Source of the DNA: an uncultured Bacteroidales bacterium
Lineage (GTDB): Bacteria > Bacteroidota > Bacteroidia > Bacteroidales > Bacteroidaceae
Length of the DNA: 64,000 nt
Reading direction: 5' to 3'
NCBI GenBank assembly: GCA_937898885.1
Contig: CALDKD010000095.1
Coordinates: 8,133-72,132, forward strand
In this document: positions 15,826 through 25,149 of the stretch, one piece after another
Layout of the letters: every line of letters begins with the position of its first letter
Position numbering within the stretch: position 1 is the first letter of the stretch
Translations under genes and position numbers: made by a program
The notes under the pieces: generated by a model
Databases searched by the model: none
Told to the model about the DNA's origin: nothing
Seen by the model: only the letters and a program-made list of their open reading frames with translations

Positions 15826-18270
15826 TACAGCTTTTCTTTTACGAATTATTGCTGCGGCAATAACCAAGAGCGCAATCAGGTACATTGCACAGATACAGGC
15901 AATGCTGATGGTCTCTCCCTTTGCTATGCTGTCGGGTGCGAACTCAAAGTGTATGTTGTGTCTGCCTGCCGGTACGTTGAGAGCTCTTAATGCGTAATTG
16001 GCACGGAAATGCTGAACTGGCTTGTCATCTATGTATGCTTTCCAACCGTAAGGGTAGTAAATCTCAGAGAAGATAATGGTACCATCGTTTGATGCGTTGC
16101 TTTCGTAATCAATATAGCGTGGGGTATATTTTGTCAGGCTTACTGTGGCGGTACTGTCGTGTGCCACGGACTTGCCGGTCACGAAATCTGAGAATTGCCT
16201 GTCAACCACGGCTGTGGTGTGCAGGTCAATGCTGTTGAGTGCGTCACTCTCCTGATTCGCATTGTCAACAATCATCAGGGTGTCAACAAACCAGGCATTT
16301 CCCATAGCCTGAGTGTTGCGTAATGGGGTGGGCTGTCCTTTATCTCCCTCTGTGATGATGTATTTGGCATTGAGCATACTTATCACGCTCATATTCATCT
16401 TGGAGATATGCTCCTCAATCAGATCCTGATAACGGCGTAGCTTTGCGGCGCTGTATCCTCCCAGTGATTTAAGGTAGTACGATGTACGTGCGTCATTGAA
16501 GGTGCTGGTTGTAAGGTTCAACACGCGGAAATGAGGATCTTTGTCAGAGAGAATCTGTTTCTCGTACGCCCTCATCTCAAACTGGCCTCGCCTCTGGCTT
16601 GGGTTTACAAAGTTACTGTCGTTGAAATATCGTTTGTCAATGGGCCACATATCCCATAGTACAAGAACTCCCAGGGCGGTAGTCATCGTCCACACTTTCA
16701 ATTTGCCATTTGTGAAAAGCCATATAATGGCGGCGCTTGCTACAATGAATATGAATGAGCGGAATGAGTCGCTCACAAGCAGTGACTTGCGCTCATTGAC
16801 AATGCCGTTGTAAATGAAATCAGGCAATTGTGATGCCATCTCCGCATCACCTGCGCCTGTGAAATTAAACAATGATTTTCCGAACAGAATCAGGAAAAGG
16901 CATATTCCTGCCGTTATACCGGCTGATATATAAATTCCTTTTGAGGCTTTGGCTTTCTCAACGGTTCCATTCATTATGTCTCTAATTGCCAGGAATCCCA
17001 GCAATGGCATAGTAATCTCCGCGACAATCAGGATTGACGATACGGAGCGGAATTTGTTGTAGAGGGGGAAGAACTTAAAGAAGAACGATGTGAGAGATAT
17101 CATGTTGTATCCCCAAGCCAGTGCGATAGATAGCAATGTGGCTACTGCAATTGCCCATTTATATGGACCTTTTACAATGATAAGCCCCAGTACAAACAGG
17201 AAACATACAACCGCGCCCATATAGACGTTCCCTGATGTAAACGGCTGATCGCCCCAGTACATTGGAACGTTCTGACAGATTTGTGCTGCTGTCTGCCTGT
17301 CAACACCTTTGCTGACCATTGTCTTGTATAGCTCGGAATCTGTACCAATGCTCATATTTGATGCGCCTCCCATCACTCCGGGAATCATAAACGACAGGCT
17401 CTCATCAATACCATAGCTCCACTGGGTCGCATAATCTATGTCCAGTCCGGAGGTCTTGTTGACAATGTCATTGTCGTGTATGAGGTCTGAATGGCCACCG
17501 CGCATAGTCTCCCTCACGTACTCTTTGTTGGCAAATACGTTGGCGCTATTGGCCCCGATACCTAAGCCGAGCGCCGCAACGAATATCAGTGTGGCAATTC
17601 CAAAATCCTTTATTCTCTTTTCTGTGATATGTACGTATAGCTCAGCCAGAAACAATGTTCCTATAAACATGCAGATATAATATGACATCTGTACGTGGCT
17701 GGTGAATACTAATGCTGTCGGGAATGCGGTCAGGATGAATCCTAACCCATATCTTTTCTTGAAAATCAGCCGGAATCCGCCTATGACTATCGCCATCAGG
17801 GCTATTGTCGTTGTTTTAGTGATGTGTCCTGCTGGAATGATCAGCAAGAAGTAACTTGACAACGTAATGGCTATGGCTCCTGCGATGCAGAGCCATTTGT
17901 CTATGTCAAAGCAGCGGAGCATAATGAAGAACCCCAGAAAATACAGAATCAGTATGACTGGTGTCCTGGTTGTGCTGATGTTTTTTAATACAGCTTTGAA
18001 CGGCTTGAGCAAGGCTGCGGATTTATAGTGATTTCCTCCTATCTGGTATGTTGGCATTCCACAGAAACTGGAGCCGGTCCAGAAGGTGTTGTCGCCAGTC
18101 TCGTCGTAATATTGCCTCACTTCATTGACCATTCCCTCATAGGTGGTCGTATCGCCGGCGTTCAATACCTTGCCATTGAGAACAGGCATACAATAGATAC
18201 ATGCCAGAACAATGAAAATTGCTGCCGCAAGAATGTATGCTCCGTACTTTTTTATAAAAGAGTTGTTCAT
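15817..18270 (-). CDS. YfhO family membrane protein
   Basis: An 817-residue protein with an N-terminal membrane segment, many further membrane helices to about residue 540, a mostly soluble region of about 250 residues and a last helix before the basic tail RKRKAVSK. The start ...YGAYILAAAIFIVLACIYCMPVLNGKVLNAGDTTTY and SGTFCGMP-like WTGSSFCGMPTYQ are characteristic of Bacteroidota YfhO proteins. Firmicute YfhO/GtlB members are involved in glycosylation of lipoteichoic acid; in Bacteroidota the role is not established. It follows acyl ligase 2 by 43 bp on the same strand and is convergent with the GT2 gene, sharing 9 bp of 3' sequence. Confidence 0.82.
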   Translation of the reverse strand: MNNSFIKKYGAYILAAAIFIVLACIYCMPVLNGKVLNAGDTTTYEGMVNEVRQYYDETGDNTFWTGSSFCGMPTYQIGGNHYKSAALLKPFKAVLKNISTTRTPVILILYFLGFFIMLRCFDIDKWLCIAGAIAITLSSYFLLIIPAGHITKTTTIALMAIVIGGFRLIFKKRYGLGFILTAFPTALVFTSHVQMSYYICMFIGTLFLAELYVHITEKRIKDFGIATLIFVAALGLGIGANSANVFANKEYVRETMRGGHSDLIHDNDIVNKTSGLDIDYATQWSYGIDESLSFMIPGVMGGASNMSIGTDSELYKTMVSKGVDRQTAAQICQNVPMYWGDQPFTSGNVYMGAVVCFLFVLGLIIVKGPYKWAIAVATLLSIALAWGYNMISLTSFFFKFFPLYNKFRSVSSILIVAEITMPLLGFLAIRDIMNGTVEKAKASKGIYISAGITAGICLFLILFGKSLFNFTGAGDAEMASQLPDFIYNGIVNERKSLLVSDSFRSFIFIVASAAIIWLFTNGKLKVWTMTTALGVLVLWDMWPIDKRYFNDSNFVNPSQRRGQFEMRAYEKQILSDKDPHFRVLNLTTSTFNDARTSYYLKSLGGYSAAKLRRYQDLIEEHISKMNMSVISMLNAKYIITEGDKGQPTPLRNTQAMGNAWFVDTLMIVDNANQESDALNSIDLHTTAVVDRQFSDFVTGKSVAHDSTATVSLTKYTPRYIDYESNASNDGTIIFSEIYYPYGWKAYIDDKPVQHFRANYALRALNVPAGRHNIHFEFAPDSIAKGETISIACICAMYLIALLVIAAAIIRKRKAVSK

Positions 18271-18313
18271 TGTCGTTTGGAAATTTTGTCCTGAAAATGG
18301 TTGACCGCAATTC

Positions 18314-19975
18314 TCATTCTTTCTGGTATAGGAAGCGCTTTATGCTCTTTTTGGGAGTTTTCTCAAACTCCTCGTTATATATTCTTATCTGAGATATCTG
18401 CTCAAATACAGGCAACTCCTTGTTCAACTCGGTGCGGTTGCTCTCCATAGTAGCGGCAATCTGCTCCTCATTCATGCCTTGTCTCATTGCCTCGTCGAAA
18501 TCTGGATATACAAGGGCTACTATCTTTCCGTCCTCGCTGATTACGACTGATTCTGAGACACAAGGCATATTGTTCAATTTGTCCTCAATCTCCTCGGGAT
18601 AGATATTCTGACCGGAAGGCCCAAGGATAAGGCTTTTGCTACGTCCTTTGATGAAAATGTTTCCATCCTTGTCTATTATTCCCAAGTCTCCTGTATACAT
18701 CCAGCCATCCTCGTCAATAGTCTCTTCGGTAAGTTTCTCGTTTTTGTAATAGCCCAACATGACATTCTTACCGCGGCAGACAATCTCTCCTGGAATGTTC
18801 TCTGGGTCACTGCTTAAAACCTTTACCTCCATACCGAATGCGGCTTTGCCGCAAGAGCCCGGAACAAATTCTTTCCAGTCGCTATACCCTATGATAGGTC
18901 CACACTCGGTAGCTCCGTAGCCAACAGTGAATGGAAAATGAACAGATGACAGAAACCTCTCAACCTCTTGGTTAAACGCTGCGCCTCCTATTATTATTTC
19001 GTAGAAATTGCCGCCGAAGGAGTTGACAAGCTCGTCACAAACTTTCTTTTTTATCTGCTCACTTACAATCGGAACCTTTAGGAGAAGCCTCATCTGTGTC
19101 GTTTCCAACTTGGGCAGTACATTCTTTTTGATGATTTTCTCAATTACAAGAGGCACTGCAACTATCAACGATGGCTTTATCTCATTGAAAGCCTGGAATA
19201 TGATTTTCGGACTAGGCAGACGGGTAAGGAAATATACGTGGCATCCCGCGCAGAACTCGTAGAAGAACTCAAACATAAAACCGTACATGTGTGCCATCGG
19301 CAACATGGATATTACGGATTGCCCTCTCTTCAGGTAAGGTAGCGCGTGTGAGCCAAACTCATAATTGCCCTCTATGGAACGGTATGGCAACATCACGCCT
19401 TTTGAGAACCCCGTGGAGCCTGATGTGTAGTTGATGATTGCCAAATCGTCATGGTTGTTTGGTTGATATATAATGTCCGATGAACTGAACTTCTTTGGAT
19501 ACATTTTGCCAAACATCTCATTCAAATGCTCGCGTGCCTCTGTGAGTCTCTCATTACGGGATATGGCGAGCTCGTGAGTGTCAAGAATGACTATTCCGGT
19601 CAGGGCTGGCATCATAGCCTCGTTAAGGTTCTCCCACACCATCTCACCTGCAAAAAGCAGCCTGGCTTCAGAGTGATTGACAATATTGTGAATGTTGTCA
19701 GCCTTGAATTCGTGCAGGATAGGCACCGCGATGGCCCCGTACGTGACGGTGGCAAGAAATGCCACAGCCCAATGTGAACTGTTTTTCCCGCATATGGCGA
19801 TCTTGTCGCCCTTTGCAATGCCAGCCTCGCTGAACAGAATATGGAGTTTCGCTATTTTGCGGGCTACATCCTTGTATGTCAGAGTGGCGCCTTTATAGTC
19901 GGTGAGAGCCTCCAGATTCCAGTTCTTGACGATACTGTCCTGGATAAGCCCGATCATTGTAATATCCTTGCTCAT
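18314..19975 (-). CDS. AMP-forming acyl-CoA/acid ligase, paralog 2
   Basis: A 553-residue adenylate-forming ligase, clearly paralogous to the one at 3864-5573 (shared LTDYKG, NIVNHSEARLLFAG, LPSPKIIFQAF, VPLVIEKI, GPSGQNIYPEEIE and the FLYQ C-terminus). Motifs: INYTSGSTGFSKGVM (P-loop), VGYGATECGPI, WMYTGDLG, and FEKTPKKSIKRFLYQ with the catalytic lysine region. It differs from paralog 1 by the more canonical TSGSTG. It is cytoplasmic; the acid substrate is unknown. It lies 27 bp after yggS and upstream of YfhO on the same strand and has its own -7 element. Confidence 0.88.
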   Translation of the reverse strand: MSKDITMIGLIQDSIVKNWNLEALTDYKGATLTYKDVARKIAKLHILFSEAGIAKGDKIAICGKNSSHWAVAFLATVTYGAIAVPILHEFKADNIHNIVNHSEARLLFAGEMVWENLNEAMMPALTGIVILDTHELAISRNERLTEAREHLNEMFGKMYPKKFSSSDIIYQPNNHDDLAIINYTSGSTGFSKGVMLPYRSIEGNYEFGSHALPYLKRGQSVISMLPMAHMYGFMFEFFYEFCAGCHVYFLTRLPSPKIIFQAFNEIKPSLIVAVPLVIEKIIKKNVLPKLETTQMRLLLKVPIVSEQIKKKVCDELVNSFGGNFYEIIIGGAAFNQEVERFLSSVHFPFTVGYGATECGPIIGYSDWKEFVPGSCGKAAFGMEVKVLSSDPENIPGEIVCRGKNVMLGYYKNEKLTEETIDEDGWMYTGDLGIIDKDGNIFIKGRSKSLILGPSGQNIYPEEIEDKLNNMPCVSESVVISEDGKIVALVYPDFDEAMRQGMNEEQIAATMESNRTELNKELPVFEQISQIRIYNEEFEKTPKKSIKRFLYQKE

Positions 19976-19997
19976 TTCAAAGTGAAGTAATGAACTA

Positions 19998-20005
19998 CAA
20001 AGTTA
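19998..20005 (-). promoter_or_regulatory. Putative -7 element for acyl ligase 2
   Basis: The minus strand reads TAACTTTG, a perfect TAnnTTTG match, 22 bp upstream of the ATG at 19975 and touching the stop of yggS. It would allow the ligase/YfhO pair to be transcribed apart from yggS. Confidence 0.5.
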
Positions 20006-20704
20006 AACTTTATTTTCGGCTTTAGCATAATCTCTGGCACCGAATATTCCAGTGCCGATGCGCACAAGATTTGCCCCGGCCCTGATGGCAATGTCATAGT
20101 CGTTGCTCATACCTGCGGAGATGGTGCGAAAACCGGGACTGTCCTTAAAGAAAAGCTTCTTGGCAGTATGGAAGAATGAGACCAGTTGCTGAAACTCTGC
20201 GAAAACCTGTTCGCGGTTTTGAGTATAGCTGGCCATTCCCATGACTCCGCCTATCTCAATGTGTTCCAAACCCCGCCATTCTCCTGCCTCCAACATTCGC
20301 ATGCAATCGTCCGGCTGGAATCCCGACTTACTCTCCTCCGTGGCGATGTGAAGCTCCAAAAGGCAAGTTATCCTGCGGTTGAAACGTGCTGCCTGACGGT
20401 TTGCCTCGGCCAATGTCTGGTACGAGTCAATTCCTTGTATGACGGAGACGAAAGGCGCCATCAGATGCAGTTTGTTACGTTGTACATGCCCGATGAAATG
20501 CCATTGCACATCCTCAGGCATCTGCCAGTGCTTAATTACCATCTCCTGAACCTTATTCTCACCGAAAAGACGCTGTCCCGCATTGTACGCTTCTCTGAGA
20601 TATTCTATGGGATGTGTCTTTGATACTGCCAGCAACTCAACGCCATCAGGCAGTGATTCCTTTATCTGTATTATCTGGCCTGCTATGCCTGTTTCCATCG
20701 TCAT
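20003..20704 (-). CDS. yggS: YggS family PLP homeostasis protein
   Basis: A 233-residue single-domain alanine-racemase-fold PLP carrier (YggS/PROSC). Motifs include ELLAVSKTHP with the PLP lysine, FGENKVQEM, WHFIGHVQRNK, GIDSYQTLAEA, GGVMGMASYT, SAGMSNDYDIAIRAGANLVRIGTGIFG. The family keeps free PLP low and affects amino-acid pools. It is divergent from the LolC/E-like permease with about 80 bp between starts. Confidence 0.93.
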   Translation of the reverse strand: MTMETGIAGQIIQIKESLPDGVELLAVSKTHPIEYLREAYNAGQRLFGENKVQEMVIKHWQMPEDVQWHFIGHVQRNKLHLMAPFVSVIQGIDSYQTLAEANRQAARFNRRITCLLELHIATEESKSGFQPDDCMRMLEAGEWRGLEHIEIGGVMGMASYTQNREQVFAEFQQLVSFFHTAKKLFFKDSPGFRTISAGMSNDYDIAIRAGANLVRIGTGIFGARDYAKAENKV

Positions 20705-20783
20705 TATTTTAAAACAACTTACAAATTTAGTAAAGTATCGCGATAAAAGACTATCTTCGCATGTGATATGTGGCCTTTGCCTG

Positions 20784-22022
20784 ATGGAAAGATTTATTGC
20801 GAATAGGTTGTACTCTCAGAATGACAGTGTTCGTGAAGGAACACGTCCGGCAATGGTGATAGCCACTATTGGCGTGGCGTTGGGGTTGCTTGTTATGGTG
20901 CTGTCCATTGCTGTGACCCGTGGCTTCCGGAATGAGATACGTGCCAAGGTCACAGGATTTACGCAAGATATTCAACTGACGAATTATGGCTCGCAGATTG
21001 GTGCTGACGAGGTCCCGATAACCTGCACTCCGCAATTTCTGGACAGTATCCTGTCTGCCGGAAATGTGAGCCATGCCCAAAGGTATGCTCAGAAAGCCGG
21101 TATCTTACGTACAGACAGTGCTTTTCAGGGTATTATCCTGAAAGGCGTGGGGCAGGAATATGATTTTTCTTTTTTCAGTCAGTGTCTGGAGGAGGGCTCG
21201 TTGCCTGAGTGTACGGATAGTGTCGCATCTGGCGGTTTGCTGCTGTCACGGGCATTGGCAGATAAGCTTATGCTCTCTGTGGGCGACCGGGTTGATGTCT
21301 ATTTTATGCAGGACCGCATAAGAATGCGGCGGCTTGCACTTACTGGCATATACAAGACTGATTTCTCAAGTTACGATGATCTCTACGGTATTACAGACAT
21401 ACATACTATGCAGCAACTTAATGGTTGGAATAGTACGCAATCTGGAGGAGTTGAGATAGCTGTTGAAGATGACAATAGACTTTACGATGCGTATCTCGCG
21501 ATACACTCTGCTCTGGAAAACACGTCGGAACAGACTGGCGAGCAGTATCTTGTGCAGACCACGGAACAAATCAACGCAGGCCTTTTCGCATGGCTTGACG
21601 TGCTGAATGTAAATGTCTGGGTTATTCTGATTTTGATGCTTGGAATAGCAGGCTTTACTATGATATCGGGTTTGCTGATAATAATATTCGAAAAAACCCG
21701 TACCATAGGAATGCTGAAGGCATTGGGAGCCTCAGATGCCTCGGTCCGGAGGATATTCCTTTATCTGTCAGCGCGAATTGTAGGGAAAGGAATGCTGATT
21801 GGCAATATTCTTGGAATAGGCCTGTGTCTGGCACAACGCTATTTCAAGATAATACCTCTTGATCCGAAAAACTATTATCTGGACAGCGTCCCGTGTGAAT
21901 TAGGAGTGGGGTGGCTACTGGCTCTTAATCTGACGATGTTTTTGCTGTCGATGCTGATGCTTGTAGGGCCTTCGGCTGTGATATCCCGTATCAGCCCTTC
22001 GCGCTCAATCCGTTTCGAATGA
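20784..22022 (+). CDS. LolC/LolE-like ABC transporter permease
   Basis: A 412-residue permease of the MacB/FtsX superfamily, most like LolC/LolE of lipoprotein release. The N-terminus has the IANRLYS motif and a first membrane helix (VIATIGVALGLLVMVLSIAV), followed by a periplasmic domain of about 230 residues, then three helices (WVILILMLGIAGFTMISGLL, IGNILGIGLCL, WLLALNLTMFLLSML). EKTRTIGMLKALGAS is the cytoplasmic coupling segment. The frame is open upstream, but ATG 20784 starts the family N-terminus. No ATP-binding partner is adjacent on this strand; the FtsE-like ATPase lies 2.4 kb away. Its last 18 bp overlap the convergent lysA. Confidence 0.85.
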   Translation: MERFIANRLYSQNDSVREGTRPAMVIATIGVALGLLVMVLSIAVTRGFRNEIRAKVTGFTQDIQLTNYGSQIGADEVPITCTPQFLDSILSAGNVSHAQRYAQKAGILRTDSAFQGIILKGVGQEYDFSFFSQCLEEGSLPECTDSVASGGLLLSRALADKLMLSVGDRVDVYFMQDRIRMRRLALTGIYKTDFSSYDDLYGITDIHTMQQLNGWNSTQSGGVEIAVEDDNRLYDAYLAIHSALENTSEQTGEQYLVQTTEQINAGLFAWLDVLNVNVWVILILMLGIAGFTMISGLLIIIFEKTRTIGMLKALGASDASVRRIFLYLSARIVGKGMLIGNILGIGLCLAQRYFKIIPLDPKNYYLDSVPCELGVGWLLALNLTMFLLSMLMLVGPSAVISRISPSRSIRFE

Positions 22023-23129
22023 TTCTGACCCAGGCAAACGACGCAGGTTGTATTGTGATGCCATACTTTCTCCGTATGCTCCTGCTGACATAATGGCAAG
22101 CAAGTCTCCGCGATGCACCTCGTTTAGCAATCTATCCTTGCCGAATACGTCTGATGACTCGCAGATTGGACCTACAACATCATATTTGTGCATTTCTCCG
22201 CGTTGGGAAAGGTTTACTATCTTGTGATATGAGTCATATAGTGCCGGGCGGATAAGGTCTGTCATCCCGGCATCCGTAATGGCAAATTGTTTGCCTGGAT
22301 TCTTCTTGACATACAGAACCTTTGTGATAAGCTGGCCACATTGCGCCACAACAGCCCGTCCAAGCTCAAAATGCAATTGCTGTCCTGGGCGCAACGAGAG
22401 GTTTTCCCTGAAAATACTGAAGTATGTGGCGAAATCAGGTATTTGATTCTGCTCTGGATTCACATAGTCAATACCGAGGCCTCCTCCCACGTTGATGTGT
22501 CTTGGTCGGAATCCGATACTCTCCATTTTCTCTTGAAGATTGTTGATGCGCTCACAAAGAAGACAGAACGGTTCCATATCCGTTATTTGGGACCCTATGT
22601 GAAAGTGCAGTCCTTCCAAAGATATGCCATCCATGCCAACAGCCTTCGTTACCAATTCCTCCAACAAGTCCAAATTAATGCCGAACTTGTTTTCTGCCAG
22701 TCCTGTGGTGATGTTTGAATGGGTGTGAGCGTCAATATCCGGGTTAACACGGAATGCTACACGCACGCTTTTCCCACATAATCTGGCGCGTTCTTGAATT
22801 ACTTCCAGTTCTGCCTCTGACTCAACATTCAGACAAAAAATGTCATTCTTGAGCGCCAGGTCTATTTCCCAGTCATCCTTGCCGACTCCGGCGAAAACTA
22901 TTTTGTCTGGACAGAAACCGGCATCCAGTGCGGCCTGAATCTCTCCTCCGCTCACGCAGTCAATACCTAAACCACTTTCAAGTATCGGCTTTAGAAGCAA
23001 AGGATTGGAATTTGCCTTTATGGCATAATGAACATTTGCTCCTGGTATGGTGGAAGCTTGAACTTTAAGCTCTGCAAGAGTTTTGCGGAGCAAAGTCAGG
23101 TCATATCGGTAGAACGGTGTGGCTGTCAT
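22005..23129 (-). CDS. lysA: Diaminopimelate decarboxylase
   Basis: A 374-residue PLP enzyme that makes L-lysine from meso-diaminopimelate. It has the PLP lysine Lys38 in HYAIKANSNP, HFHIGSQI, NVGGGLGIDY, the active-site cysteine in GPICESSDVFG, and the closing SAGAYGESMASQYNLR. The N-terminus is somewhat short for the family. It overlaps lysC by 4 bp (ATGA), so the last two steps named here are translationally coupled at the end of the his-ftsE-lys operon. Confidence 0.95.
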   Translation of the reverse strand: MTATPFYRYDLTLLRKTLAELKVQASTIPGANVHYAIKANSNPLLLKPILESGLGIDCVSGGEIQAALDAGFCPDKIVFAGVGKDDWEIDLALKNDIFCLNVESEAELEVIQERARLCGKSVRVAFRVNPDIDAHTHSNITTGLAENKFGINLDLLEELVTKAVGMDGISLEGLHFHIGSQITDMEPFCLLCERINNLQEKMESIGFRPRHINVGGGLGIDYVNPEQNQIPDFATYFSIFRENLSLRPGQQLHFELGRAVVAQCGQLITKVLYVKKNPGKQFAITDAGMTDLIRPALYDSYHKIVNLSQRGEMHKYDVVGPICESSDVFGKDRLLNEVHRGDLLAIMSAGAYGESMASQYNLRRLPGSESFETD

Positions 23130-24445
23130 TTCTTGAACAGTGTGTCGCTAAGACGTTGAAGTGCGCGTTTCTTGTCCTCCTCCTTGATAAGGAAGGATAT
23201 GTTGTAACTGCTTCCACCGTATGAGATCATGTGGACAGGAATGTCGCTCAAGGCATCAAGTGCGCGTGACTCAAATCCAACGTTCTTCCATTTCATGTCT
23301 CCCACCACACAGATGATACACATATCAGTCTCAACGCTTACTGTTCCGAGCTCACTAAGCTCGCTTATGATTGCGGTAAGGTTGTGCGGGTTGTCAATGG
23401 ACATTGATACGCCTACCTCGGATGTACAAATCATATCAATAGGAGTCTTGTGATTCTCGAATATCTCGAATATTTTGCGCAGGAAACCATATGCCAGTAG
23501 CATACGGCTTGACTGTATGTTGATGGCGGTGATGTTATCCTTTGCTGCCACGGCTTTAATCTTGCCGGGCTCGGACTCGCTGTTGATAAGTGTGCCTGGA
23601 GCGTCTGGCTGCATCGTGTTGAGCAGACGAACAGGAATGTTTGCCATCTTTGCTGGCAATACACAGGTAGGATGCAATATTTTGGCTCCGAAATAAGCAA
23701 GCTCGGCCGCCTCATCAAACAGAAGGTGACGTACAGGCTGTGTCTTGTTTACAATGCGCGGGTCGTTGTTGTGCATTCCGTCAATGTCGGTCCATATTTG
23801 AATCTCATCAGCCTGAATGGCAGCTCCCACTATTGATGCCGTATAGTCGCTGCCTCCTCTCTGAAGATTATCAATATTGCCTTCTGAATTACGGCAGATG
23901 AAGCCTTGTGTTATGTATATCTGAACATCACTGTCTTTGTCTATGAATTTGGCTATATGAGCTTTGATAAAATCCATGTCTGGTTCGGAGTTCCCGTCAA
24001 TTCTCATAAACTCGAGCGCGGGAATCAGTGCGGCGTTATAACCTTGCTCGCAAAGATAGCTCGTAACCATAAACGTGGACAGTAATTCACCTTGAGCCAG
24101 GATTTCCTTCTCTTTTACCTCCGTAAATGTCTGACTTCCGAAAGATTTGAGGTAGTCAAATTTCTCGTCAACATATTTCTGTACGTTCTGCTTATAGACT
24201 GCTGTGCCGTAAAGATTGGCTATGTGCTGGGAATATGTTCCCTGCATCCTTTCTATGATGGCCTCAGCACCGGCTTTATCACCGTCTTTGTAGCACTTGG
24301 CTATCTCAACCAGTGTGTTTGTGGTTCCGGACATTGCCGACAGAACTACAAGTTTCTGCGTTCCATCTCCGCAAACTAGTTTGCATACTTCTCTCATACG
24401 CTGCGGACTTCCTACGGAGGTGCCGCCGAATTTCAAGACTTTCAT
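23126..24445 (-). CDS. lysC: Aspartate kinase
   Basis: A 439-residue monofunctional aspartokinase, the first step from aspartate toward lysine, methionine and threonine. N-terminal KVLKFGGTSVGS and VVLSAMSGTTNTL, the substrate loop RGGSDYTASIVGAAI, DIDGMHNNDPRIV, and two C-terminal ACT domains from about residue 300 (DNITAINIQSSRML..., VSVETDMCIICVVGD) are visible. Feedback control through the ACT domains is a family trait. It lies 7 bp after ftsE and overlaps lysA. Confidence 0.95.
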   Translation of the reverse strand: MKVLKFGGTSVGSPQRMREVCKLVCGDGTQKLVVLSAMSGTTNTLVEIAKCYKDGDKAGAEAIIERMQGTYSQHIANLYGTAVYKQNVQKYVDEKFDYLKSFGSQTFTEVKEKEILAQGELLSTFMVTSYLCEQGYNAALIPALEFMRIDGNSEPDMDFIKAHIAKFIDKDSDVQIYITQGFICRNSEGNIDNLQRGGSDYTASIVGAAIQADEIQIWTDIDGMHNNDPRIVNKTQPVRHLLFDEAAELAYFGAKILHPTCVLPAKMANIPVRLLNTMQPDAPGTLINSESEPGKIKAVAAKDNITAINIQSSRMLLAYGFLRKIFEIFENHKTPIDMICTSEVGVSMSIDNPHNLTAIISELSELGTVSVETDMCIICVVGDMKWKNVGFESRALDALSDIPVHMISYGGSSYNISFLIKEEDKKRALQRLSDTLFKK

Positions 24446-24452
24446 TTGTGTT

Positions 24453-25148
24453 TCAATTGTTGTCTATATCGCCTGCCATCTCAATAAGGTGGCGGTTGTC
24501 ACATTTCAAAACTCTTCCCGGAAATTCTGTGAGCCACTGGAGGTTGTGAGTTATCATAACGACTGCGGTGCCTGATTCCCTTACGCTATGCAGTATACTT
24601 ATAATCTGCCTGCCGGTTTCCGGATCCAGATTACCGGTCGGCTCATCAGCCAGAATAAGCTTCGGCTCATTCAACAGCGCCCGGGCGATGCATATTCTCT
24701 GTTGCTCACCTCCTGATAGCTCAAACGGCATTTTATATCCTTTCCCGTCCATACCTACGGCTGCCAGTACATCCAGAATCTTCTGTTTTATCAGTTGCTT
24801 GTCTGTCCATCCAGTGGATTTCAAGACAAATTTCAAGTTGTCAAAGACGTTCCTGTCGGTAAGAAGCTGGAAATCCTGAAAGATGACTCCAAGGTTACGG
24901 CGCAGACGCGGTACGTGCCTGCGCTTGAGATGTGTCAGGTCTTCTCCAAGAACGAAAGCGTGGCTCTCAGCTGTCTGGCAATGTGGCTCCAATTCGGCGT
25001 AGAGAGTCTTCATCAGACTGCTTTTACCGGAGCCGACCTTACCAATCAGGTAAATAAACTCACCTTCGTCTACAGAGAAACTCACGTCGCCCAGGACGTG
25101 CATCTCCTCTTGACGAACCTCTATGTCCTTGTAGTCTATCAGCGGCAT
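24453..25148 (-). CDS. ftsE: FtsE-like cell-division ABC ATPase
   Basis: A 231-residue ABC ATPase with Walker A LIGKVGSGKSSL, Q-loop VIFQDFQLL, signature LSGGEQQRICIARALL, Walker B LILADEPTGNLD and the H-loop MITHN. VFDNLKFVLKSTGW and NPDLP-type features fit FtsE, which works with FtsX to control peptidoglycan hydrolases at the division site. The Walker A has Lys where FtsE usually has a small residue (GKVGSGKS), within family variation. No ftsX is adjacent; the gene sits 1 bp after hisIE and 7 bp before lysC. Confidence 0.85.
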   Translation of the reverse strand: MPLIDYKDIEVRQEEMHVLGDVSFSVDEGEFIYLIGKVGSGKSSLMKTLYAELEPHCQTAESHAFVLGEDLTHLKRRHVPRLRRNLGVIFQDFQLLTDRNVFDNLKFVLKSTGWTDKQLIKQKILDVLAAVGMDGKGYKMPFELSGGEQQRICIARALLNEPKLILADEPTGNLDPETGRQIISILHSVRESGTAVVMITHNLQWLTEFPGRVLKCDNRHLIEMAGDIDNN

Positions 25149-25149
25149 A

